Positions 13,501 to 23,700 of a DNA stretch of 64,000 bases are shown piece by piece. The stretch's first letter is position 1, and every line of letters starts with the position of its first letter. The translations under genes and the position numbers were made by a program. The notes below the pieces were generated by a model. That model worked only from the letters and a program-made list of their open reading frames with translations. It was not told where the DNA came from and made no database searches. This DNA comes from Diospyros lotus (lineage: Eukaryota; Streptophyta; Magnoliopsida; Ericales; Ebenaceae): NCBI RefSeq assembly GCF_014633365.1, contig NC_068338.1, forward strand, positions 54,323,716-54,387,715, in the 5' to 3' direction.

Positions 13501-15012
13501 CAATAGAGGTTGGTTTGTCATTTAACTAAAGCTTTTAGCTTGCTGCTATTCCACATAGCCACATATGCATCATGTAGGCATGCAGTTCTATGCATAGCAT
13601 ATTGCATTGGTTCCGTAGTATTTGAAAATATTGTATAACCCTTAAAATGTTCTCTTTGGTCAAGAATCAACCTTAGTAGAGTACTGTACTAATCAATTTT
13701 GGATCTAAGAAATCAGATTTTTACACTTGCAACATCAACTTCTAACTTCTTCATGATATGCCTAAAGCTAGAAACTATATTTATTTTTCTGCTTATTTTG
13801 ATTGTGGGAAATCTTGCATGTTCAATGCCGTTTGTGCAGTGTGCCAGAATATAATGCATTTATTTATTTATTGGATTTGAATTGATAATTAGTCTCCTGA
13901 TGAGACTTATCTTTTGCTAAATATTTAATTAGAGCAATGGGCAGATTTCCTTTATTTTAAGCATAGAGAATTTTAGATTATTTGTCAGATGTTTTTATTT
14001 GTTGAGCCTGCCTATGAGGGCTCCTGGGCCGCACTGGGAATTGACCCACTTTCTGCAGAGTTTTCAAGAAATGGTCCCAGTTCAACCTGCATTCAAATGA
14101 TTGGCATCTTGAACGTTGCTTAAGTACCACTAAGAAAATCTTTTAAACTTTTTCTAGACAAGATCGGTGGAGTATGTATGACGACAGAGGTGACTAGAGA
14201 TTATTGGTGAAGCATGGGATTTTGTGTTTACATTGGAAAAATGTAAAAGGAATGCTTTGGTTGAAGGGGCGGGGCACCGGGACTATTTATAAAGTTATTG
14301 AAATTGGAGGACTAAACATTATCCGAGGATATGTTGTCTATGAAGGATATGCTAAACACAACAGTGCAGCAGGTCCTAACACTATGAGGCTCTCTGAGAC
14401 AAGTTAAACATGCAAAATTATCTTATGAGGTTGTGAATTAGTGTCTATTAAGAGTCTAAGACTATCATCATATGATGCCTTTCTGTTGTGATTAGTTTTT
14501 GTTTCTTAGAGTCAAGGTTCTTGTTCAGTCCCTTATTGGCTTTTTCAGGGTTTTGAAATGATGTTTTATTCTCTCTATTTCATATGCAGGCAGTTATGCC
14601 TGAAGGTGCATTAGTGGGTGCTTGGACTAAATCTACTCATAAACTATGGGTCAAACGACTAAGACGGACATCTAATCTGGCAGAGTTATTACAGGTACTC
14701 ATCATGGTTTTCTCATTAATATTTTTCCTATAGGATTTGAATTTAGTTTTGTCCCCACAAATTACCTTTACTAGTTTTTTCTAGACTCTACTGGTCAAGC
14801 TATTTGCGAACATATTTCAGGTTCTTGCTGATTTGGTTGATGCCATGAACAAGGAGTGTTTTCCTCAATGCAACTTTGATATGGGCTCTAATTCTGTTCT
14901 GGAAGAAATCATTGCAAGTTTTACAACTATGCCTCGAACTTTATCTGCAATTGCACTTTGGTTGACACAATTGGATACTTTGGTTGTTTTCCATTTGAAA
15001 GGCTCGTGCTGA
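752..15012 (+). CDS. RLT3: Homeobox-DDT domain protein, RLT3-like (3' part, 9 exons, 5' incomplete)
   Basis: Exons read directly: 752-838, 956-1087, 2194-2334, 10642-10764, 10905-11363, 12371-12787, 12891-13508, 14590-14694 and 14821-15012, giving 757 codons plus TGA. All boundaries are GT-AG and all introns are phase 0. In order the protein has the end of a DDT domain (FHFLYTYAA, FTLDEFAQAF), a HARE-type winged helix (LKGELFNILSEKG), an acidic linker, a WHIM1 segment (GEAWLLGLMEGEYSDLS), a WSD/WHIM2 block (GSDRRYNRYW), and a Cys-pair motif (CESCHDLYW, CKTCHATFE) near the C terminus. In Arabidopsis, RLT proteins are accessory subunits of ISWI (CHR11/CHR17) remodellers that space nucleosomes; family membership here comes from domain order. 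The intron after 2334 is swollen to 8.3 kb by transposons. At the stop the alternative frame reads ARAEK, so one base change may have moved the end by a few residues. The RLT3 rather than RLT1/2 assignment rests on remembered C-terminal similarity (WVKRLRRTSNLAELLQVL). Confidence 0.88.
1088..2193 (+). other. Intron of the RLT3-like gene
   Basis: A T-rich intron of 1106 bases between the two exons that follow the first DDT exon. It contains only short open frames on both strands, with no recognisable domain and no transposon ends. Confidence 0.75.
3165..3340 (+). mobile_element. LINE (L1-type) ORF2 tail, left half, split by a copia element
   Basis: Decayed reading frames carry the C-terminal signature of plant L1-like LINE ORF2 proteins (MLRWMC-like, then [26 protein letters not shown]). 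The sequence stops at GATGG and resumes after the copia element at 10241, so this is one LINE relic cut in two. Several stops and shifts show it is dead. Confidence 0.7.
3341..4279 (-). repeat. 3' LTR of the copia element, interrupted by a hAT MITE
   Basis: Removing the hAT element and one copy of its 8-base duplication leaves about 330 bases, matching the 5' LTR at 9923-10235. The LTR begins TGTCAAC on the minus strand, next to a G-rich polypurine tract (4280-4290), and ends in GGCA beside GATGG. A local duplication of about 25 bases near 4175-4215 explains most of the length difference from the 5' LTR. Confidence 0.9.
3353..3953. mobile_element. Non-autonomous hAT element (MITE-like), 601 bp
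   Basis: Terminal inverted repeats read CAGTGTTCGAAAAT at the left and CAGTGTTCAAAAAT (reverse complement) at the right. The exact 8-base duplication ATAAAAGG lies at 3345-3352 and 3954-3961, which is the hAT hallmark. The inside is GC-rich (GCCTAGGCG blocks) with CTCGTCTGTTGG-type repeats and codes for nothing recognisable. It entered the 3' LTR of the copia element. Confidence 0.92.
4287..7870 (-). pseudogene. copia pol remnant: integrase, reverse transcriptase, RNase H
   Basis: Broken reading frames on the minus strand carry, from 7267 downward: the zinc-binding pre-integrase segment (LHHYRFGHPSF then CVVCEFAKH), the integrase core (HSDIWGP, RSDNTKDFF, CPNTPQ followed by a stop), the linker that starts the RT (LEKNRTWDLV near 5760), the RT palm (LNKALYGLKQ, YVDDIVV near 5240) and RNase H (YCDNKSAISIAHNP at about 4490-4535), ending at 4287. 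Stops and frame changes occur near 4876, 5160, 5660 and 6706. A 19-base tandem duplication at 7829-7866 also shifts the frame. These residues are the copia polyprotein order (integrase before RT), which separates it from gypsy. Confidence 0.9.
8206..8544 (+). mobile_element. Solo LTR (339 bp) inserted in copia gag
   Basis: Ends read TGTCATGACC and GGTCGTGACA, flanked by the exact 5-base duplication ATTTT (8201-8205 and 8545-8549). A TATA-like CTATAAATAGG at about 8334 is on the plus strand, giving the orientation. No internal region is present. The near-palindromic ends (TGTCA/TGACA) resemble those of the gypsy elements later in the window, but the bodies differ. Confidence 0.85.
8728..9475 (-). 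mobile_element. Solo LTR (748 bp) inserted in copia gag
   Basis: The insert reads TGTTAAG at one end and TCAACA at the other, flanked by the exact 5-base duplication CCGTT (8723-8727 and 9476-9480). A TATA-like CTATAAATAGGAG near 9290 reads on the minus strand. Removing the insert restores a continuous gag reading frame across the site, which confirms the boundaries. Confidence 0.88.
9923..10235 (-). repeat. 5' LTR of the copia element
   Basis: 313 bases, TGTCAAC to GGCA on the minus strand, followed downstream on that strand by the primer-binding site (TGGTATCAAAACC, 9910-9922). It matches the 3' LTR at about 93% by eye and is flanked by GATGG at 10236-10240. Confidence 0.92.
10241..10430 (+). 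mobile_element. LINE ORF2 tail, right half, with 3' end
   Basis: This continues the LINE relic that broke off at 3340. The reading carries RGRPRKT, DDMAIDRSDW and IHVGNPT, the typical last residues of plant L1-like ORF2, then the familiar 3' end CCACCTAGTGGGATTGAGG. It lies in the sense direction within the RLT3 intron. Confidence 0.78.
10512..10547. repeat. Poly-C (25) followed by poly-A (11) tract
   Basis: Uninterrupted C from 10512 to 10536 and A from 10537 to 10547, about 95 bases before the acceptor of the next RLT3 exon. Lengths of such tracts are often uncertain in assemblies. Confidence 0.9.
11364..12370 (+). other. Intron of the RLT3-like gene
   Basis: An ordinary AT-rich intron of 1007 bases between the WHIM1 and WSD exons. 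No repeat ends, RNA gene or long reading frame could be recognised. Confidence 0.75.
13509..14589 (+). other. Intron of the RLT3-like gene
   Basis: An intron of 1081 bases before the penultimate short exon. It includes a TTTATTTATTTATTGG run near 13860. Nothing else stands out; the short open frame at 14204-14407 has no coding signature. Confidence 0.75.
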
Positions 15013-17438
15013 AAAGGTAAATGGAACCACTTGCAAGTTTTAAAGATACCAGTTGTACCTATTGAGATTTTAACCTGATGCATTCTAAACCTTCTTTTGT
15101 TTCACGGAAGCTTTTTCTCTAGATTGATTTGACCTGTCATTTCATGTTCATGGCAGCTTTTTCTCTAGATTGATTAATAGATTAATTAATCTTGAAATTG
15201 GATGTTATTGTCAGAGTTAGTTTTCTGCCATCAGCATGCCCTTCTCACCAGTAATTATAAAACTGCAAGCATTCTTTCTGTCACAATTTTCCAAGGATAG
15301 CTTGTCCCACATGCACTAATACTTTGGTTTGTTTAACGTGGATCTAAAAATTTCTATGTTCGATTTAGGTAGCATCTTTCTAATCTTTGGGGAAGGATTT
15401 TATTTTTCTGGCGACTGGACGAGATTACTTGCATTTATACTGGACACAACTTTGGTATTCTTCATTATTCACTTCTACTTGGATATCCATGTGCGTACAC
15501 CATGAGCCGTGCACCACATCAAAATGATCGTTGCTGGTCAATTTAACCGTTACAAGCTTTCTTGGTTTTTGCTGAGAAGCACCAGCACTATACGGGATGG
15601 GGGGGAGCAGAGGTCAGGTTCTACGCTCAAACAATTTTTTAGAAGTTCCTCCAACCTCTGGGTGGTTTGAGGGGTTAGATACTGTACAGCGTGAGGTTGG
15701 TTTTTGCAATAAAATCTACAATTTTGTTGGCCACAACAGTCACCGTAATCCTTTCACCATATGTTGTTGGCCACAAAGTCCACAATTTTGTTGACTTGTG
15801 AAGTCACCATAATCCTTGTAGAAAAGACTGTCATGGCACTATGTTCTGAAATTTTGTATTCATTTAATGATCTCACAAGGTCCAAAGCTGTTTCTAATTC
15901 TATACTTTGTACATATGGCTGTTAACCTCGTATTATAATTGGTAGAACAACCAAGGTAATATTTTCGCACCTTATTTTTTGCTGATGAGCTATGGTGTTA
16001 CATTGACTTGTGACCCTGCATGTGGAATTTGTGTGTGTTCATTTCCCAGGGGGAAAAAAGAGGCACTGAAATGAGAACAGATACTAATGTAATGGAAAAT
16101 GGTAGCATTTTGTTGTTGATGTGTCTGGGAGTTTGTGAAAACAGATACTATGACTGGGTAATGCGCGCTCAGGCCCGAATTCGTTCTTTATAATATCTGG
16201 GATGATTTGGTTGGGTCTAGACAATTTACCCCAGAATTCTGATTGAATTGTGTATCGTTGCCTTCACAACATGTATCCACGAACAGGTGTCGGCGAGAAA
16301 TATTTTAGATATTTTAATACAAAATAGAAGCTGATGTCAGCTGTTGGATTGCATCTTAGCTAGCTACTAGCGAAAGAGGCGGTGACTGGTACTGACAGCT
16401 GTTGGATTCATCCTCCAATTTTCTAATCCGCTGATCTACTGAATTGCTTGCTTAGCAACTGAGAGAGAGGGGCTTATGTAATTTTTCACGAACAGGTGTA
16501 TATGTAACCTTTCGATTCAAAAAGAAGAAAAAAAAAAAGAAAAAGAAAAAAAAAGAAAGAAAACCAATCCAGAATATCATGGTTAGAAATTCACAATGGG
16601 TTTGATCGATGTGGTTCGCCGTGTTTAGAAAAGTCACATCACATGGCCAAAATTTCTAATAATTTCAAGCAAGGCCTGTTGTGGGGTATTTGGCTGTGTA
16701 TGAGATTTTTATGCATAAACCCACCCGTTCAAGTTGTATTGCTGCTCAATAACTTGGGAACTTTTTAAGCGCTCACATGATTGTCATGGACAGGAGATTC
16801 CCCAAAAGCTCAAAAAGCATGGGATCAATTCTGTGCTGCTAGTTGGTAGCATTGCTGATTGGAATGGAAGGGGATCTTTAAGAGAACAACTGCTGTATGT
16901 GATGGCTAAAAAATGCTGCAAACTTTTCATTTTTACATATAATATAGCTCAAAAGCCCGAAGGCGGCGATAATTGTTGTGCAACTCAAAAAATGCGTTCA
17001 GCTTTTCCTTGGAGAAGCAGCTATTGGTACAACCGTACAACTAAACTGAAGTGAATCCGGAAAACAAAGGAAGCTGGAAGGCAACAATAATTATTGTACA
17101 ACTTAAAAAATGCGTTCAGCTTTTCCTCAGGAGTCGGAAGCAACTGGTGGTACAATACAACTGAACTGAAGTGAACCCCGAAAACAAAGGAAACATCTCT
17201 CTCTCTCTCTCTCTGATTATATGTAGCCGGGTCAAAGGCATCATCCTATTCCTACTCATGCATTACATGCCTGTTCGAAATTCCAAAGGACGTTCATGAA
17301 AAATGCAGTAGCCTTGCGGCATCCACAATTAACTTACTACCTAGGCTACCTGTGATACGAATCTATATATAATATATATGAGACTGTATAAAGGGTTGAG
17401 GCCATCCAGTTCCAATATGAACACCATGGGAATAATTA
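15013..17438. other. Spacer between convergent 3' ends
   Basis: This holds the 3' untranslated DNA of both genes. Contents seen: a purine-only stretch at about 16518-16562, a 118-base tandem duplication (16953-17190) and a CT repeat at about 17195-17213. An AATAAA-like hexamer lies near 15710, but no polyadenylation site can be fixed from sequence alone. Confidence 0.6.
16953..17190. repeat. Tandem duplication, two units of about 118 bp
   Basis: Units 16953-17070 and 17071-17190 share AATGCGTTCAGCTTTTCCT and end in GAAAACAAAGG, with about 15-20% differences. The duplication lies downstream of both genes' stop codons and is probably non-coding. Confidence 0.8.
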
Positions 17439-17655
17439 TTAGTCTGAACCCGGCAACAAAAAGCTAAAGCCTGACTTCTCACGAATTTGGGGCGGTGGTT
17501 CAATGTCAGAGATGTCTATTTCTTCCATTGACTTCGATATGTCGTCAACTGAAAATGGAATGCTGCACCATAAATCACTCTTGAGACATCAGTAATCACC
17601 TAAAAACATTGTTTTGAGAAAATACCATAGAAGAGAATGCAGGTTTTATGGGACA

Positions 17656-17704
<49 letters not shown>

Positions 17705-20700
17705 CAAACTGCATCTTGGATTACCTTCATCCCAGACTTTCCCTCCCTCCATTTAATCCCTTCTTATTCCTTGTTTGTTTCTTAAAAATCAATCTTATCA
17801 TAAAATGCTTACTAAGAGACCCATAATGAGGTTGAATACTGGGACTATGAAAATCATCACTTCAGTGAATCAAAAGTGTCAACGTATCTCATTTCTAGGA
17901 CCATACGAGCCCTAATACCAAAAACACAATGGTTTAAGTTAAAAGTTATTCAAAGGAGATACAGTTCTAGTGCATGAGAGCATTATATAGGCTACTAAAA
18001 TTAAATGCCCTTCCTATCCAAGGAGATGCAGAGAGAGATACAAGAACAGAAGGGAACACAAAGTTTAACCAGTGGGAGTATATTGCTGACCTTGAATCAT
18101 CATCCAACAGAAACGAATTGCTAAGTCCCTTGTTTGCATCTTCAGTCATTGACACCCTCATGCTGGAAATAACCTACATGGGGATACTCACATGTGAACC
18201 TTTTTACCTAGCAGTTGTGTAGTCAATTGATTATTCTTCTGGGAAGATCAGTAGAACCTAGCATGAGTTAAAAGATCAAGAGAAACTTACATTTAAGGAC
18301 ACACTATGCGTGCCATACTTGTCATCCCAGTACATTGTACTAATCCGGTACAGCTGCTGTATGCTAAGCACCTGCAGGAGGAGATATGAGGCTGGTTGCG
18401 ATCTAAAATGTTGTGAAGCGAGGAGCAAATGTATCACTGTTCTAAAACAAGTGTACCACTTACCGGGCACAGGTTGTGGCATATCTCATCCAGTGTCTTC
18501 TTATGCTTTTGATGTATAACCTGAAACAGAAATCCCAATAATTAAGGATGACAAGACCACATCTCACTTTACTCCTTTGTTAGAACAAGTGACAGTGTAA
18601 GAGTCCAACATGAACAAATGAAAAAAAGGTTTACCAAAAATCCAATAGCTTGTTTGATATGCTTGAGCTCATGCCAAGCTGAGCCTGCATACTGTAATAT
18701 GTTTTTCTATTAATATATTGAAACTGAACAACAGAATGCAGTCACAGTAAATAAAGGCTACCTCATCTGTTGCGTTATGACACCAGCGTTCCAGTTCAGC
18801 TAGCCCTGCTTTAACATATTCACCATTACTGAATGAACAGCATTCTCGCCTTAATAGAAGGCTGCATTCACAAATTGCATTCATATTACCATAAGAGAAC
18901 CAGTTTATCTGTAGTATAACTCAAAAATATCTAGACTAGACAATACAAGCAAATTACCTGTTGAACAATTGAACATTGATAAATGAAAACATTTGTGTGA
19001 ACACCTTTTGCACTAAGAATGGGGGTACCTGAAAAGTAATTAAAACAAAAGGACAAGCAAACAGATCTCTGTGAACATGGAAAAAAGACCAAGAAAAACT
19101 CCAAGAAGATCTAGGCTACCAACTATGTGAATATCAGAATTTTATCCATGCTTGTAGGGCCAGACTTGGTTGAAGGGCCCAAGTGAAAAAATAATATCTA
19201 GAAGCAAGACTCGGATAGGATTTTTATCATTATCAGTTATCTGGACAGGAAGGATGAAATAACAAAAGCACAGAAACTCATTTACATGATTTCCTTTTAG
19301 AGTGCTCAAGAAACTATGAAGGCTCTTCACAATCCCTTGCCAGTGAGCAATCAAAGCTTGCTGTGCTGCTGTGTTTGCGACTGACCTTGATCCCTTAACC
19401 AAGCTTGCCCTGGAAGTTCTTGGTGCCTATTTTTGATGTAAAGGATAAATTAAGAAATAATTTAGTGAGGACTGAAACAAATAAAACATATGTAATAAAC
19501 AAATTTATGTTTCACATTACAAGTTTTGTTAAATTAGTAATATCAAATATATTCAGTTACCTGAATACACAGCCCGAGTAACGGAGAAATCTCATTCTTC
19601 AGATTCTCCCGAATTGTTCCATAAATCTTTTCTACATATGCTGTAAGTTGCTGCTTGAAAAGCAAAGCTGGGTATTTGGCTTCAACTTGGTGCAAAGTTT
19701 CTGCTCCACCAGTAATGCCACCATTTACAAAAGAAAGATTGATTCCTTGTGGAGTTCCTCGGAAACTCTACATCAAAGTAATAGCAGACACATGAAGTAA
19801 TAAATAAAATTTTGATTATTCATAAAATCTTTTTAGTCAAATAAGAACTTCAAATTACTGTAGTCGTCCGTCCAAACAGAGCTGCTGAGGATGGTCTGGG
19901 ACGATGAGTAATTCCAGCTGCACCACTTGCTTTCAATGTACGTTGGAGTAGCAGCAAAAGTGTTGAGGCATTGGACAACCAATAGGACAAGATGTCATTG
20001 TTATCCTGGGTCTTCAATCCAATAGCAACGCTTGAGTTATTGAAGGCTTCTACTATCAAGTGAAAACAAGACATGTCAGGAGCACAAAGGATTGATGGTT
20101 CAGACCTCAATGGCATGACCAATGGTCTGAATGATTCGGTCAAACACACTAGTCCGTTCAACTTCAAAAGATCTCCATTGTAGGAGGCATTTGTAGATGA
20201 TACAGGCGGCAACTGGTCTGCTCCCTGCAAAGCCTAGGTGTTTTGCGGCACAATGAATGAGCAACTCCTGATTTTCTTGCTGTTTCTCATTAAGTGATTT
20301 TTGTGGTTTCTCCTCTACTTCCAAAATATCCCTTTGAGTTAGTGAAGGGCTATGCAGATCCTAAAGCATTTTTGACAGCAATCAACATAATGCACCAGAA
20401 TAAAAAAGAATGCACTTATAACACATGCAAGTTCAAAACATTGGCTCACCAAAGCTGCCTTTGTATCCACAAAAAAGTGACCACTATCAGAACCCCTCTG
20501 CAATAGATAAAAAGTGCGAATATCAATAAAACATCCATAATACTGGTCTATGATGACAAGAAGATTATTATTCTTGGAGCACCTGAAGAATTGATCTTGA
20601 GCGTCCTGCAAGCAACTTGTTAGGTGCCATGGACACAGCCTGTTGACGAAGGACCTTATTCTCTGATTCCGTATTGACATGCTTCTCTTCTAGCCTGATT

Positions 20701-23700
20701 GTAATTTCAGTGGTTAAATAACCAAACAAAGTTACAACGAAACAGAAATGTGAACAGTTTGACAACACAAAGATGTAGCTAATGGCATGTAGAATACAAC
20801 CAACAAATGTTATATATAGTAAAAGAAGACCAATATGTAGATATGAATGTATTCAATTAGAATTGAATAGAGGTAGTTCATCCCCATTGACTAGTGTGCT
20901 AGTACTGATAAAATTGTTAGCTTCACAGGTCCATGTTAATACTGCATTTGTAACAGATTTAAGAAGGCTTTTTTCACAGCAGAAGTCAGAAATAAGCATA
21001 GATAACCATTGTCATTCCTGTAGAAAAAGGATCACTTGTAATAAGAAGAAAAGTTTAAGCAAATAATCAAATGGTTATGATTACGGCTCTATAGAAATTA
21101 AGGAGTCAGAATAATACTGAGAAATTAGAAAAGCTGCTGTGTTTTTGGATAAGTAATGAATTTCCAGTAACCATGTAGAATTTGAGAGAGTATATCTGAA
21201 AACCATTTCCCCTAATAACTTTTATGTTGAAAATGTAGATATGCCAAAGGAATCATTTCGAGAGATGACACCAATTGCCCTACTTATATAAAAAATTATC
21301 TAAACTATAACACAAGGGAATTCATCCTTTCTACTGCCACATGTTATGCAAAGTTCCAGGATTGTGGTTTTAACATGTATTATTAACAAGTCAGGGAAAA
21401 AAATGACAAGTACCTACAATGAAAACAATCACAAGCTTTAATCCCACTAGGTCTTAAAATGACAAGTACAGGTGAAGTATAGAAAGGTTAAATAATCAAC
21501 TCAGCTAAACCCTCTTTCTCCACTTTGCTTGATCAACAGCTATAATTTTGGTTAATCCATCCATAGTGGATTATGTCTATATGACTGCAATCCGAGTTAG
21601 TTCTCCTGTCACCTAGTCTTATATTCAATCTGCATATATATAGAGTGTCACTTTCCAATATCCAAAAATCTACTGGTTCTCATTGTATTTGCCTAAGCCA
21701 TTCCAATTGACAGATGGTACCTCTATCAACTCAAGAATTTGTTCATTTCTAACTCTCTCTTTCCTAATTTACCAGAAAGAGGCTTAAGAGGGTCCTGCAG
21801 AGCAAATGGAGTCAGCTTTCGCAGCTGTTCTCGATCATAGAAGTGGAAGAACGACGAAGAGGGGAAGGTTATGGAGAGTTGCAACTTTCGGTCAGTCACC
21901 CATCAGGTAATTCCAATTAGGTAAGCACACTGCCCCTTATTGATGAATTATTGATGGAATTTAAGGACTTATTCGAAGAACCAAACACCCTACCTCCCTA
22001 TGAAGCACGGAAACGGCTCGGAGGCGCCGTTTCGGCGTTTCCGAACCGTTTCCCGTTTCGAAAACGTGAAGACGGCCCGAAACGGCCTTCGAAATGTTTC
22101 TGTAAATTGCGAAACGTTCTGGGGGCCGTTTCGCAATTTACAAAAAATGTGGGAAACGTGTTTCACACTTGAAACGCATTTCCAACGACCACGGTCACTC
22201 ACCTGTAGCGAGGAAGACAATGGTCACCCAGAGGCGAGGCGAGGCGGCGGCGGTCGACGGCAAGGCAAGATATGGAGTATGTAGCGACGGTTGAGGCGAG
22301 ATATGGTGTACGGCGGTGGGCGGCGACGAGAGTGAGAGATGAGCGACAGTGGCAAAAACACTTCGACTGTGAGAGAGGCGAGATTGAACGCGATGGTGAG
22401 GGTAAGAGACTCATTGATGGCGAGAGAGGCGAACGACGGTGGCAGAGATGCTTCGATTGTGAGAGAGGCGAGATGAAGGCGAGGCTGAGGGCAAGAGACT
22501 CGTCAATGGCGACCAAGAGAGGCAGCAACGATGGCAGAGATCGACTGTGAGAGAGGCGAGATCGACGGCGAGGGCGAGGGCAACTGACGCGTCGACGGCA
22601 AGAGAGGCGGCGAGTCGGCGACGGTGGCAGACGAAGGAAGCAGCGCAGTCGGCCATTGGCCATTGACAACAAGTGGCGTGGGTCTCTGAGAGCTTGCGGG
22701 TAAATAGTCTAGGGTAATACTGTAATAGTATATCTAGGGTTTGCAAAATTATAACTTAATATTATTTATAGTATATAAATTATATATTAATTTCACATAC
22801 ACCCCTATATTTTTTAAAATTACAGTTTACCCCGCGTTTCTGTTTCCTAACTTTTTTGAAAAATATCGTTTCCGCGTTTCCGTTTCCGCATTTCCCGTTT
22901 CCGTGCAACATAGCTACCTCCAAACCTCACCCTAGACCACGCAATTAACCTCAAGGCCAATACCAAACCTATCAACATGAGAGCCTACCGTTATGCGCCT
23001 ACCTAAAAGACTGAAATTGAAAAAAATGATGAGGGAAATGTTGAACCAGTCCTTCATCAGACCCAGTTAGAGCCCATTTGCCTTACCGGTCCTCTTGGTA
23101 AAGAAAAAAGATGGTTCTTGGCATTTTTGTGCAGACTACCATCAACTCAACACCTTGACCATCAAGGATAAATTTCCCATACCCCTTGTAGAAGACCTAA
23201 TGGACGAATTACACCAAGCTGAATTCTTTTCAAAATTGAATCTAAGGTTGGGCTACCATCAAATCTGGATGAAGCCCGAGGATATACATAAGACTGCCTT
23301 CTGAACCCATCATGGCCATTTCGAGTTCTTGGTGATGCCATTTGGGCTCACCAATGCCCCAACAACTTTCCAATCCTTAATGAACCAAATATTTGAGCCC
23401 TACCTACGAAAATTCATACTTGTTTTCTTCGATGACATCCTAGTTTATAGTCCTACCTTAGACCAACACATAGCCCACCTAAAATCCACCTTCGAGGTCT
23501 TGAGGTGCCATCAATTATTTGTCAAAAGGTCTAAGTGTGCATTCGCCCAGCCTCAAGTGGAATACTTGGGACACTTGATTTCAGGAAAGGGGGTTAGTAC
23601 CGACCTAAAAAAAGTGGAGGCCATGCTGAATTGGCCCAAACCCAATACCTTAAGAGCGCTTCGAGGATTGCTAGGCTTGACAGGATATTATTGTAGGTTT

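Noticed and set aside
16734..17054. 106-codon open frame after the RLT3 stop
   Set aside because: Its second half lies in the tandem duplication, it has no recognisable domain and no splice context; chance frame in the spacer.
22199..22746. Long Ser/Arg-rich frames of 90-157 codons on both strands
   Set aside because: They arise from GAGAGAGGCGAG repeats inside a hAT MITE whose ends and 8-base duplications are clear.
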